The notes under the pieces: generated by a model
The model's input: only the letters and a program-made list of their open reading frames with translations
What the model was told of the DNA's origin: nothing
Database searches by the model: none
Program-made: the position numbers and the translations under genes
Shown here: piece after piece, positions 45,501-58,115 of the stretch
Position numbering within the stretch: the stretch's first letter is position 1
How the letters are laid out: each line of letters starts with the position of its first letter
Source: Antedon mediterranea
Taxonomy: Eukaryota > Echinodermata > Crinoidea > Comatulida > Antedonidae
Direction of reading: 5' to 3'
NCBI RefSeq assembly: GCF_964355755.1
Contig: NC_092679.1
Coordinates: 17,350,932 to 17,414,931, forward strand
Length of the DNA stretch: 64,000 bases

Positions 45501-48500
45501 CGACTACTAACCTTATTAGTCTGTTTAAAGGAGAGGTCTTGCAAGCTAAAGCAAATGGTAAGCTAAAGATAGCAAAGTCAGTATAAGCCTTTCGATTTCT
45601 ATATGTTGGCCAGGAATGTGTAATTTGTTTTCCAAGGTTTACTTATTTTTTCCCAGGGATGAGGATAACTCAAATAGTCTTAATATCAAAAGGTGTGTTC
45701 TTCTTGTACTTAACTTCTTCTTTGTTTTACCAGGTGTTTGTTTGAAAATTGATTCTGTTGCTAAGTGGTTGACTTGTATCTATCGCTGTCGTGATATGGA
45801 ACATGACATATCGGAGGAACCGATTAAGGAGATTCAAGCCCTTCCCATCATTCCACTCAGCAATGGAATGTGGACAAATCTTGAAGACAAAAGTGTTTTC
45901 TTTTCATTGACTTTTGAAAATCAAAGGACTGACATTTATGCAGAGAAGAAATCTATTAAGAAACAAATGCAAGGTAATTTAAATAATGTTAATACGACTG
46001 AGGAAGAATTACAGTACTTTATCTGAATTTGGTTTAATTTTAAACAAAAATAAAGAGAATCATCACAATATAGATCAGGCATTATTGAGGACTAATGCAA
46101 ACAATAGAACTACAAAAGCCTTAACGTTAGCATAAAGATAAATTGCTACTTTATAACATTGGACCTTTGAATCTATTCATTTCAGGGAATATCCAGACAC
46201 TGGAATCAGACATGAATATTCTACATGGTGACCTTTTGACTTGTCAAGATGGTGTAGGTAATTCACAAGTTATGCTAATGATGGAGCAGTTAGGAATTTG
46301 CCACATCACCCCATATGATGTTATTCATAATCACATCTTGCCAACACTTAAATCTGAAGATTGGAAGGTAAGATAAGAATTAAGACCTATAAAATTAGCT
46401 TTTTGGCAGCTGTGGTCTTCAGTCTGATATCCCTTTTAAAGAAGAGATGGCATGAATTTGGGATAGATTTACTGCCATGTAGGCATACTGATAATGAGAT
46501 ATATTAAACTCTTGGTCAAGAGTGCACAAATCATAGAAATTGGGTAAATCAGATAACATAGATATAGACATAGATAAACTTTATTTGTATAGATAGGATA
46601 TAAAATACATTAAAAATACTTAAGAAAGAATAAGAAAGATATTAAAATACTTTTAAAATACATTAAAAATCTGATAAAACATACAAATATTGCAGCATTT
46701 AAAATACCGAATAATGATGTATAGACATTCGTTGGAAAGGGGTGAGCTAAAATAGAGAATCATGATGTTTTAAGTTTTTTTTCATTGATTTAATTGATTT
46801 TGACTTCTTTTGTGATTTTTAAAAAAAAAAGAACAAGTCACCAGCAGTGTGTGTAAGTTATGTTGTATACATCAAAGAAGAAATGCAAAATCAGCCTAAT
46901 ATTTGCAAGTGGGAAGATTTAAAGGAACTGGTACAAGTACGAACTGATAAAGGAACATTTGTGAATCCTAACAAAGAACCTGTCCACTTTACAATGAAAT
47001 ATGGTAACAAGTATGATCTTAAAAATGACTTCAAAGGTAAGTCCTGCTTTATAAACTGATATCAGTATTCCCTAATAGGTACCCCAAAAGGAAAGTGGAA
47101 CAGTCCAGGTACATCATATCTCTTCTGCTCCACGAAACATCCTCATACAGTAACCATGCTATATCAAAGAGAATGATGAAACTTCAAGTAGTTTACATAG
47201 ACTTTATAGACAACATGGTTGGTTTGTGTAATTCATAATTGAAGATACATTTTCTTTTATCCATTGCTATCACTTTTAGGAGGTGAATGGACTTTTTTGG
47301 ATGAATGTTACCTAACTTGTGGAAAACGGGGAATTGGCCATGAATGGAAGATATTTTTAGAAAAACTGGGAGTTTTGAGTTTGATAGCTATTGAGAGGAA
47401 AACACTAACACTACAGAAGTGTGCTATGGTAGGTTTGGATGGCAATAATCTGATGGTTTCTCTAATTTCAAAATTTTTCTGCAACTATAATTCACAATTC
47501 TTTAAAAAAATGTTAAATCCACAAATATGAAAGTTACTAAACTATTTACTTTTCTATTCTAAATTCGAAATCCATACTTTTTTCATAAATTTACAAATGT
47601 GAACACCAAAGTCTTTGTTCAAAATACAGCTGTTACACTTGATAAATCAAAAATTTCAATTCTAGTTTGAAGTTCAAAACAAAATTTGTTTTCATATTCA
47701 TTGTAATGTGTGTATTTATGACAAATTTTTGAAACAATGTCTCCCATACAATGATTATTATTTTGTAGCATATTAATTATAATAATTCAATATTTCTGTT
47801 TAGGATTCATCAGTTTGGGTTCAGGAATATGATAAGTGGCCAGTATCAAGTGATGGTTGTTATCACATTGAAGATTGTCGGAGCAAAGAACTAGAGACAC
47901 TTATTGAAAATAACACAAAGAGCAATAATCCTAGTAGTAGTAAAGTTATGGTAAACTTGCTAAATATGCTGGGAAAAGAGTGGAACTACTTCAGGGAATT
48001 TACCAATGCCTTTGTGGTTATCGACAACGACAGAAAGAGACAAATTGATTCCAGCTTTGCAAAGTTGTTACTGAAGTCCTCCTGGATTCCCACAACATCA
48101 GTAATTAATCCAGATGGAAGTAGAACAGATAATCGACTACTCCCACCAAATCAGGCTTTCCTTTTTTCAACAAGACTATACGCGTTTTTAAATAACCATG
48201 TTCCGTACTTAGAAGGTAGGAATCTGGAGAATGTAGAACTGAAGAACTTCTTGCAGATGAAAGGAGAGAATAAAATTGAAGATATCAATTTTATTTACAG
48301 CATGCTTCAAGAATGGTGTACAAGAGGAAAAGACTACAAACCAGATGAAAAAATGAAGTCTGGAGCGACATTTGCCACATCCATTGATCATATGTTCCAG
48401 GTTTACATTCATCTACAACTTCACTCACCTCCAGACAAGCTTGAAACATTTTTTGCTAGCTTTCCGGCTATTTTTGTGCCTACACAACCATGTTATTCAA

Positions 48501-51500
48501 GGAATATTGCCCGGAAAATTGTCATTGGAACATTTGTTTCTAAATCAATGACATATTGGGAAGATCCCATCCAACTATTTCAGACCTACTCTAGCTTGGA
48601 TAAGCATTCTCTTTCAGGAATATATGAAGAAAGGTCAGATTTCTTTCAGAGGCACATTAAAGTAGATGATACACCTAATATGCTTGAATATCTACAGCTG
48701 CTAGTAAAGATTTCGAGTGAAAATGAGTTGCCCAATAAAGTTGTTCATTCTCACGTCCTAAAAATCTTTGGAATCCTCGGTGAAAAATGTGCTATTTCCG
48801 GTTCTACATATCATGTACCTACTGACCTTGACACAACCAGGGCTGCGTTCTTGAAGAGCAATTTGAAAAGTTACAAAGTTTTTCCAACGAAGGCTAATAA
48901 ATGGGTTTGTCTTGAAGACCAACCTATGATAGCCGATGAAGGCTCGCAAGAGATGGAGGAAATGTTTGCATCCGAACCTTGTGTCAATTTACTTTTATTA
49001 GATGATAGTAGTAGCGGGAATGTAAGACAAAAACGAAGAAATGATGCACAAGGAATGCCTAAGCAAGAAAATATCCAGCGTTTTCTTAAGGCATGTGGAG
49101 TAAAGCATCTGTCGGAGTGCATGGAACAAGAGCCAATCCAGGAAAATACTAAACTATGTCCAAAACTACAAAATGTAATGCATCGCATTGTTCCATATAT
49201 TCAAACGTTCCTGTTTTCAAATTTTGAAGAAGTGCATCAAATACTTGTGGAAGACTTCAAGATAAAATCAAAACTGAAAATCATGAATTTTATGACTGCT
49301 GACCGACTTGAAGTTGCTTATCGACTTCTAGACTACTCCAAAGAGAAAGTAATAGCTGCAAAAATTCCTAAGAAGAGTTGTGCAATATCAAAAAATTTCT
49401 ACATAAATAAATCACTAGAGAACAGTGTTGAGACAGATAATTCAGTAAGGAAAGAAATTGCTAGATTCTTTAGCTGTAGCAATCATACATGTCAGAAAGA
49501 GCTCCAGAGATTTCTTATACTGGTAATGCAGCAGTCAGAAGGTATTGGTAAAGATTTTATAAAACAAGAAGGTTTATCAAGACTGGATGAAGGAGTTGAG
49601 CTGTGGGCAGTTGAGAAAGCTGAAGAACCTAAGCCTATTCCACGTAAGTGCTGTAATAATAAATTATAATTTTGATACCGTGGAGTATTTATACAATGCA
49701 TGATTCTGGTTGGCTAATTAAAAACACCTAAACTGACATTGTAAAATGTAGATAAAGTATTGTAATGTACATTTATACTATTATTATTATTCACTTTCTA
49801 TTATAGCCCCTCCAAAGCCTGTGAAAGTAGAACCATTGGTTAAAGAAGATGCAAATTCAGCCAAGCCTATCGAAAAAGATAATGGAGGCATTCACAGCTG
49901 GCCTCCAAAATCCAGTGCTTATGGAGTGATCCACACAGAAAGTAGGTTTATTCTGATATTATAGAAAACATTCATTATTTGTTTTATAACACACCTAATT
50001 TTATTCTTTTATAATTATTGGTCTTTGGAAAAAAGAATAAATTTTTATAGGAATTTCAGTTGATCATTTAAAATAAATTAAGTGTTCAGAAGCTGATCAA
50101 AATGCAGAGAAACAGATTTGGTGGTTATGATGCTTTGCTACCAATCCAAGGGTCCTGGATTCAAGTCCTGTCATAAGTCAGGATTGTTTCTAATACAAAT
50201 TACAACTCCACTCCCAAAGACTTGTAATAGACTTGTTTATGTAGAGCATCTTGTGTATATGTTTGTCTTGTGAACGGGATTGCCTTTAAGAAGGATAGTG
50301 AATGAATTCGCTTATAATTATCCTTGGCAATTTAATTTGCCTAAATATATAAAAACAAAACAGAGGGCAATGCTATTTAGTATTCTGGCCATTATTGAAA
50401 TATTATAAAATACAAGGTCTTTTGATGATATACACAAAACTTCAACCTGATAACTTGAAAATTGTGGATGTTGCGACCAAACAAACATACAAGCCAGTAA
50501 ACTTACTTGGTATTTTGCCAAATAATTGAATTTGTCAAGTTCACAAATATTATAATATAATTATTAATATTATTATTTTATTTTTTCAGAAGGAAAGAAT
50601 ACTGCTGAAGAAGCATCTTTGAAACATTGGCCACCACCACAACCAGCCCAGGTTCAACTAGATACACAGCCAAGGCAAATTGTTAATCTACAAGAAAATG
50701 GTAATCTGAATTTTATGTTACGTTTTTCTTAATATCAGCCATCTACCACCCAACTCAGAATGGTAAAAGAAGAAAAAAACACCCTCTATATACTTGTATC
50801 TGGGGAAGGATCCCCAGTTAGCCTTTAACAGGAGAGATAAACTAAATATATTTTTGCTTTTAGATCTGAAAACTACAACAAAAGAAGCATCATTAGAACA
50901 CTCACCTCAACCAGGTCATTCACAGCTAAATCATATGCAACAACCAACAACACGAGTGAATGAACAAGGTACATTGTATATTCAGTGTAAACTTGAGTAA
51001 TAAACGTAAATAAGCTTAGAGAGGTGTATTTTTTCTTACATCTATATACAGTAGTAAAACTAATTTTAATGTTTGTACCCCTTGAAAATAATGCATTGTA
51101 ACAGCTCACTATACAGTATTTTCCGATTTTTTAAATCAGCATAATTAAATCACACAGAGCCAACTGAGTTTTATGCATAACAGTATTTTTATTTCTTGAA
51201 TTGATTCAATCATTGAAGTTGTAGGAATGTGTGACTTCACAAACGACATAAAACTATTTTGAAATATTGTGTTATATTTTTAATAGACATACAAGATTTT
51301 AGAGGACTCAATAGAATTCCAAACTCAAACATAGAAAGACAAGTTAATGATGGTCAGCCACAAACTACAACAAATCCTGGTAATTTGTTTGGCAATACCC
51401 AGCAGACAGCTATTGCTGCCAGTAGTATGAATTCTCATCCAGGTATAGCTGGCACATATGGCATGGAAAAACTGCCAAATTTAGAGAATAAATCTATGGA

Positions 51501-52101
51501 AGGTAGGCCTTCTCATGTAGCTGACCTACCAGTTCATAATTTGCCTAGGCCAGTCCACACTGAAGGTTCACAATTTCAAACACCACCAAACCCTCAAAGA
51601 ACTGTGCATAGCGGTATGTTCAGTGGGTCACTTTCTACTGCTGTTGAGTTAGTTGAAGAAGAACTGAAACCTGATCTTCTTGATTTATCACTCCCTGATC
51701 ATGATGCCCTTAACAACCAACCAAGCCCTAAAGACGAACTTGTAGGAAAATATGGAGAAAAACTTGTTTATCATCTGTTAAAGAATCAGTACGATGATAA
51801 TGCAACTGTACGTTGGGTCAATGAAGAATATGAAACCGGTTTACCATACGACATTGAAATTCAAACAGTTGGAGAAAAAGCCTGCATAGAATACGTGGAA
51901 GTAAAAGCTACAAATTCTTCAGAGAAGAAATTCTTTGAAATTTCTTCCAACGAAGTTGCATTTGCGCAGCAACAAATGCCTAACTACCACCTATATCGTG
52001 TTTACAATACTTTAAGAAAAGAAAGTGTTAGAGTTTGCCATTTGAAAAATCTAGGTGATAAAATGAATAGAAGACAAGTGGTATTGTTAATGAAAATTTA
52101 A
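36591..52101 (+). CDS. NO VEIN/sacsin-like giant protein: LOTUS-like domain, GHKL ATPase, DUF3883
   Basis: 26 coding exons, all phases consistent (9,243 nt, ~3,080 residues): 36591-38525, 38746-39199, 39370-39536, 39741-39866, 40380-40549, 40951-41153, 41446-41801, 41983-42234, 42411-42552, 42636-43196, 43378-43558, 43710-43845, 44205-44330, 44427-44574, 44736-44848, 44983-45139, 45324-45557, 45734-45973, 46186-46367, 46832-47036, 47280-47428, 47804-49643, 49807-49941, 50590-50700, 50864-50968, 51287-52101. Residues ~6-76 look like an OST-HTH/LOTUS domain. Residues ~180-370 hold three QMPTFGNITFG repeats, and an acidic stretch precedes the ATPase. Residues ~1390-1480 form a GHKL ATPase: ELVQNADDN, then GHKGIGFKSVFRVTD. 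Residues ~2960-3050 form DUF3883 (YGEKLVY, PYDIEI, VEVKAT), nuclease-like with D and ExK present. Plant NO VEIN shares the ATPase-DUF3883 pair. The start follows the acceptor at 36570. Exact function unknown; soluble and probably ATP-binding. Confidence 0.9.
41801..41982 (+). other. GC-AG intron in the NO VEIN-like gene
   Basis: The exon ends TCAGAG at 41801 and the intron begins GCAAGT, the strong consensus for rare GC donors; it ends at TTTTAG before 41983. Phase 0 is kept. Reading through would reach a stop 10 codons later. No GT donor in the neighbourhood keeps frame with the next exon. Confidence 0.75.
43915..44023. mobile_element. Palindromic MITE, family 1, copy 3
   Basis: The best-preserved copy: AAGCTCTGTCTACACTATCA and AACTTTATGTGACAAAAAAA at the left, with the reverse complement at the right, forming a hairpin over almost its whole 109 bases. 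It lies in the NO VEIN-like intron 43846-44204. Confidence 0.82.
50113..50300 (+). mobile_element. tRNA-derived SINE fragment in a NO VEIN-like gene intron
   Basis: GGTGGTTATGATGC (A-box-like) and GGATTCAAGTCC (B-box, about 50157) are spaced as in a tRNA, then comes a non-tRNA body with AAAGACTTGTAATAGACTTG. The 3' limit is approximate and no A-rich tail is clear. Confidence 0.6.
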
Positions 52102-52510
52102 TATAAGCATAAAATCATGTTATGTAGTAATTGTTATTGCTAGCCAATTTAAGTGGTATATTTTTTACGGCTGCCAAACCTTTTTTATACTGTAAGTTCT
52201 GTCACATGCCAAAACAAGTTTACCTGTACAGGTAAATTTTTTACTGTATATCTCATCTTCAAAATAGTATAAGGATATGCTAAGGATGCACACCTTTTAG
52301 TGCGGAAGTTGCTTTACCATACTTCGCATGCACTGTACACATTTTCGCAAACACAACATATGGATGTTATGTTCACACTATTGTCTAGGTGTATCTTCTC
52401 TGCACTACTCTGATGTTTTATGACGTATAACATGCATTTTAAGTGTACATTGATATTGATAGTCATTCATATTTCACTTTATATTGTACTAGAAGTATTT
52501 TTTAGTCATA

Positions 52511-52516
52511 AATAAA
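52511..52516 (+). terminator. Likely polyadenylation signal of the NO VEIN-like gene
   Basis: AATAAA about 410 bases after the stop codon, followed by T-rich sequence and a second AATAAA near 52545. These are the first canonical hexamers downstream. Confidence 0.5.
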
Positions 52517-52559
52517 AGTATATATAAGTATTAATATGTCAAAATAAAATCCATTTAAT

Positions 52560-54300
52560 ATTCTAGCCAGACAAGGCCCTAATACAAATCAGTTTAATGT
52601 AGCATATTAGCCGAGGCCTGGCTGTATAAACTAGGATAATACCTTCTATAAACTTCACTAGGCCTTTCTAATCTCACCTAGGCCAGTTAGTAGGTTGCCA
52701 GCCTAGCTTTCTTAGCTGGCTATATTGGATAATACATTATAACATAGACTTACTACTTGCTAAGCCTTAATTCCAATCTTAGCTCTAGGCCTAGGCTAGT
52801 TGCAGAAGTTAACCAGCCTATATAGGCCTTTTCTAGGCTAAACGTACTAGAGTAGGCTGGCCTAGCTTAATATTATTAAAACATTACAAATTGGGCCTAC
52901 CTTCTACTCCAAGTTTGGCAATAATTTGCTAGTGGCATTTAGCCTTCTATTTTTGTAGTCTGGTAACTTTGCATTGTAATGTTTTTCCTAAAATAGTCTC
53001 TTAAATCTTGATTGTAAATCTTAGAACCCCGCTTAGAACTTAGACGACTACAGCACTTTGATTAAGTTTTGTCGTCTGACAAAATATCTTTAGGCCTACT
53101 CTGATTGGTTGAATCTTCAGACTTCTCACGTACAGACGTGTCTAAAATAAATAAGTACGTACGATACGATACAATAATATTGTTTGTCATTTTAACAACA
53201 AGGTACAAATGAAATTGTGTTTGTTGACGACACTACATTGTTGTTATTATGCTTAACATACATTTTTCATTATTGTCAGTATAGTATATACATATAGTCG
53301 TGAGTACTAATTATGAGTATTTAAAATATGTATTGTCCCCATGAACATTGAAGATTAATAAAAATAAAACTCTGAATAGGCATTTTTTGCAGATTTAATC
53401 CTAGTTATAAAGAATATTTTTTGCTTTATTACATTTTTCAGGGATTTTTTTTAATCCAATTTTTTTTAAAAGTTGAAACTATTGTGACATTAAAATGGCA
53501 TATTCGAAAACAAAAGTTTAAAAAACAGTTAGTAATTAGGTTTCTAAAATGTTTAATATAAGATATTAATACAGTGTAAATTATAATGACTTTGTTGACG
53601 AGTATATAATAATTAATAATAATGAATGTTGAAACTATTATGAGACATTAAAATGGCATATTCGAAAAAAAAAGAGTGAAAAAAAAACAGTTAGTAATTA
53701 AGTTTCTAAAATGTTTAATATAAGATATTAATAAAGTGTAAATTAGAATGACTTTGTTGACCCACCGCTAAGCGGCATTTGTTTTTTGATAGTGAGTATA
53801 TAATAATAATTAATAATAATTGTGAATATTGACAATATAAACATTGTACATTTACATTAATGGATCGGTAAATGTAAATTCGCTATAGTTAGTACAACAG
53901 ATGGTTTAATTATAATATAAGATATCAGGTGTCATTCGGTCATTATCAAGAAATAATCTATTTATAATCATAAATACTCAGTCAAAATGTAATGATGATA
54001 AAATACCGTAAAAGTAAAACAAAATCGCTCAAAGCGAAACATAGAAGTTTGTGCTTAATAATAAGAAATATGTTAATTTTTATAACGTTTTCACTTTAGT
54101 TTAAGTTTACTTTCATGCACTTTTTAGAATATGACTGGTTATTTTTAGTTTAGTAGTGGAGTTTATAGCATAACCCCTATTAAGGGGACACATTCAGGCC
54201 CAAGTGTCTCCTGAATAGAGGCTGGCCGTATATTAAAAGATATATTGTTTCTCATTCGTTTTACAGAAGTGTCCCCTCGGTAGTGGTGTCTCTGAATACA
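52560..54300. other. Intergenic, repeat-rich; no gene seen
   Basis: 52600-52870 is dense in AGGCCTAGGCTAG-type sequence. 53473-53790 is a tandem duplication (separate entry). Near 54176 there are GGGGACAC motifs similar to those at 4500-4610. No exon-like sequence was found on either strand. Confidence 0.5.
53473..53790. repeat. Two-copy tandem duplication, ~160 bp unit
   Basis: GTTGAAACTATTxTGA, ATTAAAATGGCATATTCGAA, AACAGTTAGTAATTA, TTTCTAAAATGTTTAATATA and AATGACTTTGTTGAC occur twice in the same order, starting at about 53473 and 53628. The copies differ by a few substitutions and A-run lengths. Confidence 0.8.
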
Positions 54301-54301
54301 A

Positions 54302-54552
54302 GTGTCCCAAATTCAATTTTTTACCTTATCTTTGTCATTCTTTTCTACCAGCTCCCATCACCATATACGTACATATATGTTCATTATTGTTATTAATTAC
54401 AAAAACTTCCCAAATTCAATTTTTGACCTTATCTTTGCCATTCTTTTCTACCAGCTCCCATCACCATATACGTACATATATGTTCATTATTGTTATTAAT
54501 TACTAAACTTTCCTGGTGTTATTATTAATATTAATATCTTGATAGTCTTATT

Positions 54553-54583
<31 letters not shown>

Positions 54584-56251
54584 TTACCATATTTACTGAG
54601 GGTAGCCTATCCAGTTCCTAATAGAACTGATCATTCAGGGCCCTCGATAAAACAAACATACAGTACAACACATAAAACATTCTTTTCTACCAGCTCCCAT
54701 CACCATATACGTACATATATGTTCATTATTGTTATTAATTACTAAACTTTCCTGGTGTTATTATTAATATTAATATCTTGATAGTCTTATTTTATTTATT
54801 TATTTATTTATTTATTTATTACCATATTTACTGAGGGTAGCCTATCCAGTTCCTAATAGAACTGATCATTCAGGGCCCTCGATAAAACAAACATACAGTA
54901 CAACACATAAAATATTAAATATTCAAATGACATAAAATATATTAAAGGCTTAAAAATTTACAATGATTATATAAAATTCATATAAAAGTTAAAATCGTTG
55001 ACAGAAAAAAAAATATATATATATATATACATAGTACGAACAATATTATCTGGAAATAAATAGTTTAAGGAAACGTGTAAAGGAAATAACATTTTCAGAT
55101 TGTCGAATGATTTTAGGAATCATATTAAAATACATAGGCGCTTTATAACTGAAACATTGTTTAAAAATCTCTAAAGAAGGTCGAGGAATAAAATAATTAC
55201 AATTAGAGATGGATCTGGTAGTAGGTCGACCTCCGGGCTGAGTCCTGGTTAACATGCGACTGATGTAATCCGGACGGAACGGTATTGATGGAAGCCCGAT
55301 AGGCGAGACAACCAAGTTGAAACTGATAACGTTGAGAAACGGATGAGATAGAAATGGTGTTATCAATAAGGTGGGATGGGGTATGAGGGTGAACTTTCAA
55401 GATAACTCTTTTAGACTTTGGACTTTAGCAACGAGTGGTGCTCGTGAGCCCCAGAGAGAACAACAATAGTCAATATGAGGTAAGACAAGAGCATTGTATA
55501 ACATAAGAGATGTAGCTTGGTGGACAAATTTTCGAGTTCGGGCGAGGATGGAGATAGAGGAACTTAATTTGTTGCACAACTTATCAACGTGCGGAATAAA
55601 AGTAAGATGATAGTCAAGAATGATGCCAAGATGCTTATGTTGGGTAACCTGTTTGATAGGTAAGTTGCTAATAGAAACATTTATAGGCCCGAGTAAAGAA
55701 AGCCTTTGTGGCGTTCCAATTACCATCACTTCAGTTTTTTTAGTATTGAGCGCAAGACTATTAGCTAGAAGCCAAGTGGAGATTTTATCCAAGTCAAAAT
55801 TAAGATTGGTTACAATATCGTCTACCTTATCGCTAGAATTGTAAATTATGGTATCATCATCAGCAAACATATCCATTGAAGAGTACGATAAACAATTGGG
55901 GAGATCATTTATGTATATGGAGAATAACAGTGACCCAAGGTTGGATCCTTGAGGTATACCAGCGTTGACATTAATAGATGAAGATATAGTTGATTTATAA
56001 CAGACATGTTGCTGACGTCCAGTAAGATAGGATGTAAACCATTTCACAGACGATTCAGAAAAACCATAAAAGGGAAGTTTACGTAACAGAATTTCGTAGT
56101 TTACAAGATCGAAAGCTTTCCTTAGATCAATAAAAACTGAACCAATGATTTTACCTTCATTAATACTGTGGATCCAGCTGTCATGAGTTTTAGTAATAGC
56201 AGTGAGTGTAGAGTAAGACTTTATAAGTCCATGACACTTTAGCAATAACAT
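54302..56251 (-). mobile_element. Broken LINE with reverse transcriptase; 3' tail duplicated
   Basis: On the minus strand, 56251-55397 encodes reverse transcriptase motifs: DLRKAFDLVNYEILLRKL, GIPQGSNLGSLLFSIYINDL, the catalytic box as FADDDTIIY, NTKKTEVMVIG and HKHLGIILDYHL. The frame then shifts: the remaining C-terminal part continues in other frames to 55046 (KAPMYFNMIPKIIR). The 3' region has GAACTGGATAGGCTACCCTC and ends in (AATA)n. This tail occurs twice (54560-54690, 54800-54920), with CTACCAGCTCCCATCACCAT present three times (54345, 54450, 54688). The start is 5' truncated; the element is inactive. Confidence 0.82.
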
Positions 56252-58115
56252 TTATTTTTGATAATGTGCAGTAGAATTTAATACGTCGTTACGAACATTG
56301 CGTGATTACCGTGGTTCAAATGCATTAAATTTGATCATACAAAAATACTTAGATGTCTTTCTGTTATTGCTTACCATATTTGAGCATCACTACCGTTTTT
56401 GGAACATCACACTTTGTCAGTTTGATAGAGCGGCAGTAATGGGTAAGTTCATAAGAAATAAAACCGTAATAAACGTACGTAAGAAATCAGTTTCGTCAAG
56501 GTAGCTGATCAGAAAGTGGTGGTGATCAGCTCAACAAACTTTCAACAATTGTTGTTGTACTGCTTTCATGAACTACTAGAAGACCCGTCCAGAGGTAGCT
56601 CACCCCAACCCTAACTCCGACACGACCAAAAAGACGGAGAACTCCACTACTGAACCAGTAAATCCACCAATCTATGCTCTATTGTCTTATATTTTTGCAT
56701 ATGACTGGTGGAATAACATAAAAAAGACTGTACTATTAAATACATACTTGGGACAAGTCTAGTAAAGAAGGTACACTTGAATATAATATAATATAATATG
56801 AACAACAATAATTATTAGTTAGTTCAATTATGCGTCTGATACTTAATGACGTGAAGAGAAATAATTCGTCAGAATAAGACACTGAATACTTTGCAGATAT
56901 AAGTCGGTGTCGAAAGAGAGGTCTTCACAACCAATTTCCAAGTGTGACCTGGCGTTACTATTATAATGTCAGTTACAAATTCAGATATTTTTTTACACGA
57001 ATAGTTTTTATCCGAAGAACATCAGATATTAGAACGATTGTATTATCATCATTTTTGGCGATTGTTCAACGTGTTCGTTTGATTCTAGTCATGAGGAGAC
57101 TTCCCGAATAATCGGAATCAAAACGGTGCTGGATTTGGTCTACTAGGATTCCTGTTCCCAAAAGTCATCCATTCATAGATACACTGATGAAGAAAGTCTA
57201 TCCGTGGTCTACCGGCAGTACAGTATTAAGATTTGGAGCATTATTATATGAAGAGACCGACCAATAGATTGAAAATATTTTTTTTATACGAATGGTTAGG
57301 ATCCGATGTCATGTAACACCTGAAGCAAAGGAAATGACATGGTATTGTGCATATAAATGCATGACTTTAAGAACCATGTCAGGTATAAATTCAGAATTTT
57401 GAAATTGGCCCAACAATTGTAAAACAAAGTGCGGAATTAATATGCCTAATGTTTACATTGTATTCCTAATAGTTTTTCAATAATGTGTCAAACACAACAC
57501 AACAAAAAGTTATGTTTTCAGGGTAACATTATCATTATCAACAGTTTGAGATATTACCTTTTGTAAAGGACAAATTATCGATTAGAAAATTGTAATTTAA
57601 ACAATTACCATTTTGCGTTAAATATTGTAGAGTCGACCTTATAAACTAACATTTTGTTTTATTGAAAAAATAAATGTTAGTCCCAGCTTTATAGGTAAGA
57701 TTACATCTTACAAATCCTGCATATTTACAAATTACAATTACAAAGTCTAAATGCTATCAACTAATAATCACATAAATGTACTACTGATTTGGAAAATAGA
57801 AAGTTGGTTTTTCATCCTAGTAACCATTTATACGTCTTCGACACTAAAATCAGATGATTTAATCAATAAGCATATTATTACATATATACAATCGCGCTAT
57901 GGTTAATTTGGTCATCTAACTAAAGTAGGCTTTATTCTCCAGGCGTGTCGTTTACGCTACACCACCTTTATTGGGGTGGTAGTAGCGTATTAGCAGCACA
58001 GAGTAACTGCAGAGAGGCTACTGCTAAAATTCCTTGATCGCGGCTAAGTAAAACATTTTGTGTGTAGGCTAGGGCTTAGCTAACATTTCGTTAGTGGCTT
58101 CTTAAATACAGGAAA
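56252..58115. other. Region between the LINE and IFT172
   Basis: AT-rich, without recognisable exons or repeats of known type to about 57900. 57954-57988 holds a GC-rich imperfect hairpin just upstream of IFT172. The IFT172 promoter must lie in the last few hundred bases; no TATA box is evident. Confidence 0.5.
57954..57988. promoter_or_regulatory. GC-rich hairpin upstream of IFT172
   Basis: CGCTACACCACC and GGTGGTAGTAGCG pair with one bulged base around a short TTTATTGG loop. It lies about 130 bases before the IFT172 start codon, in the likely promoter or 5' UTR. Function unknown. Confidence 0.35.
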
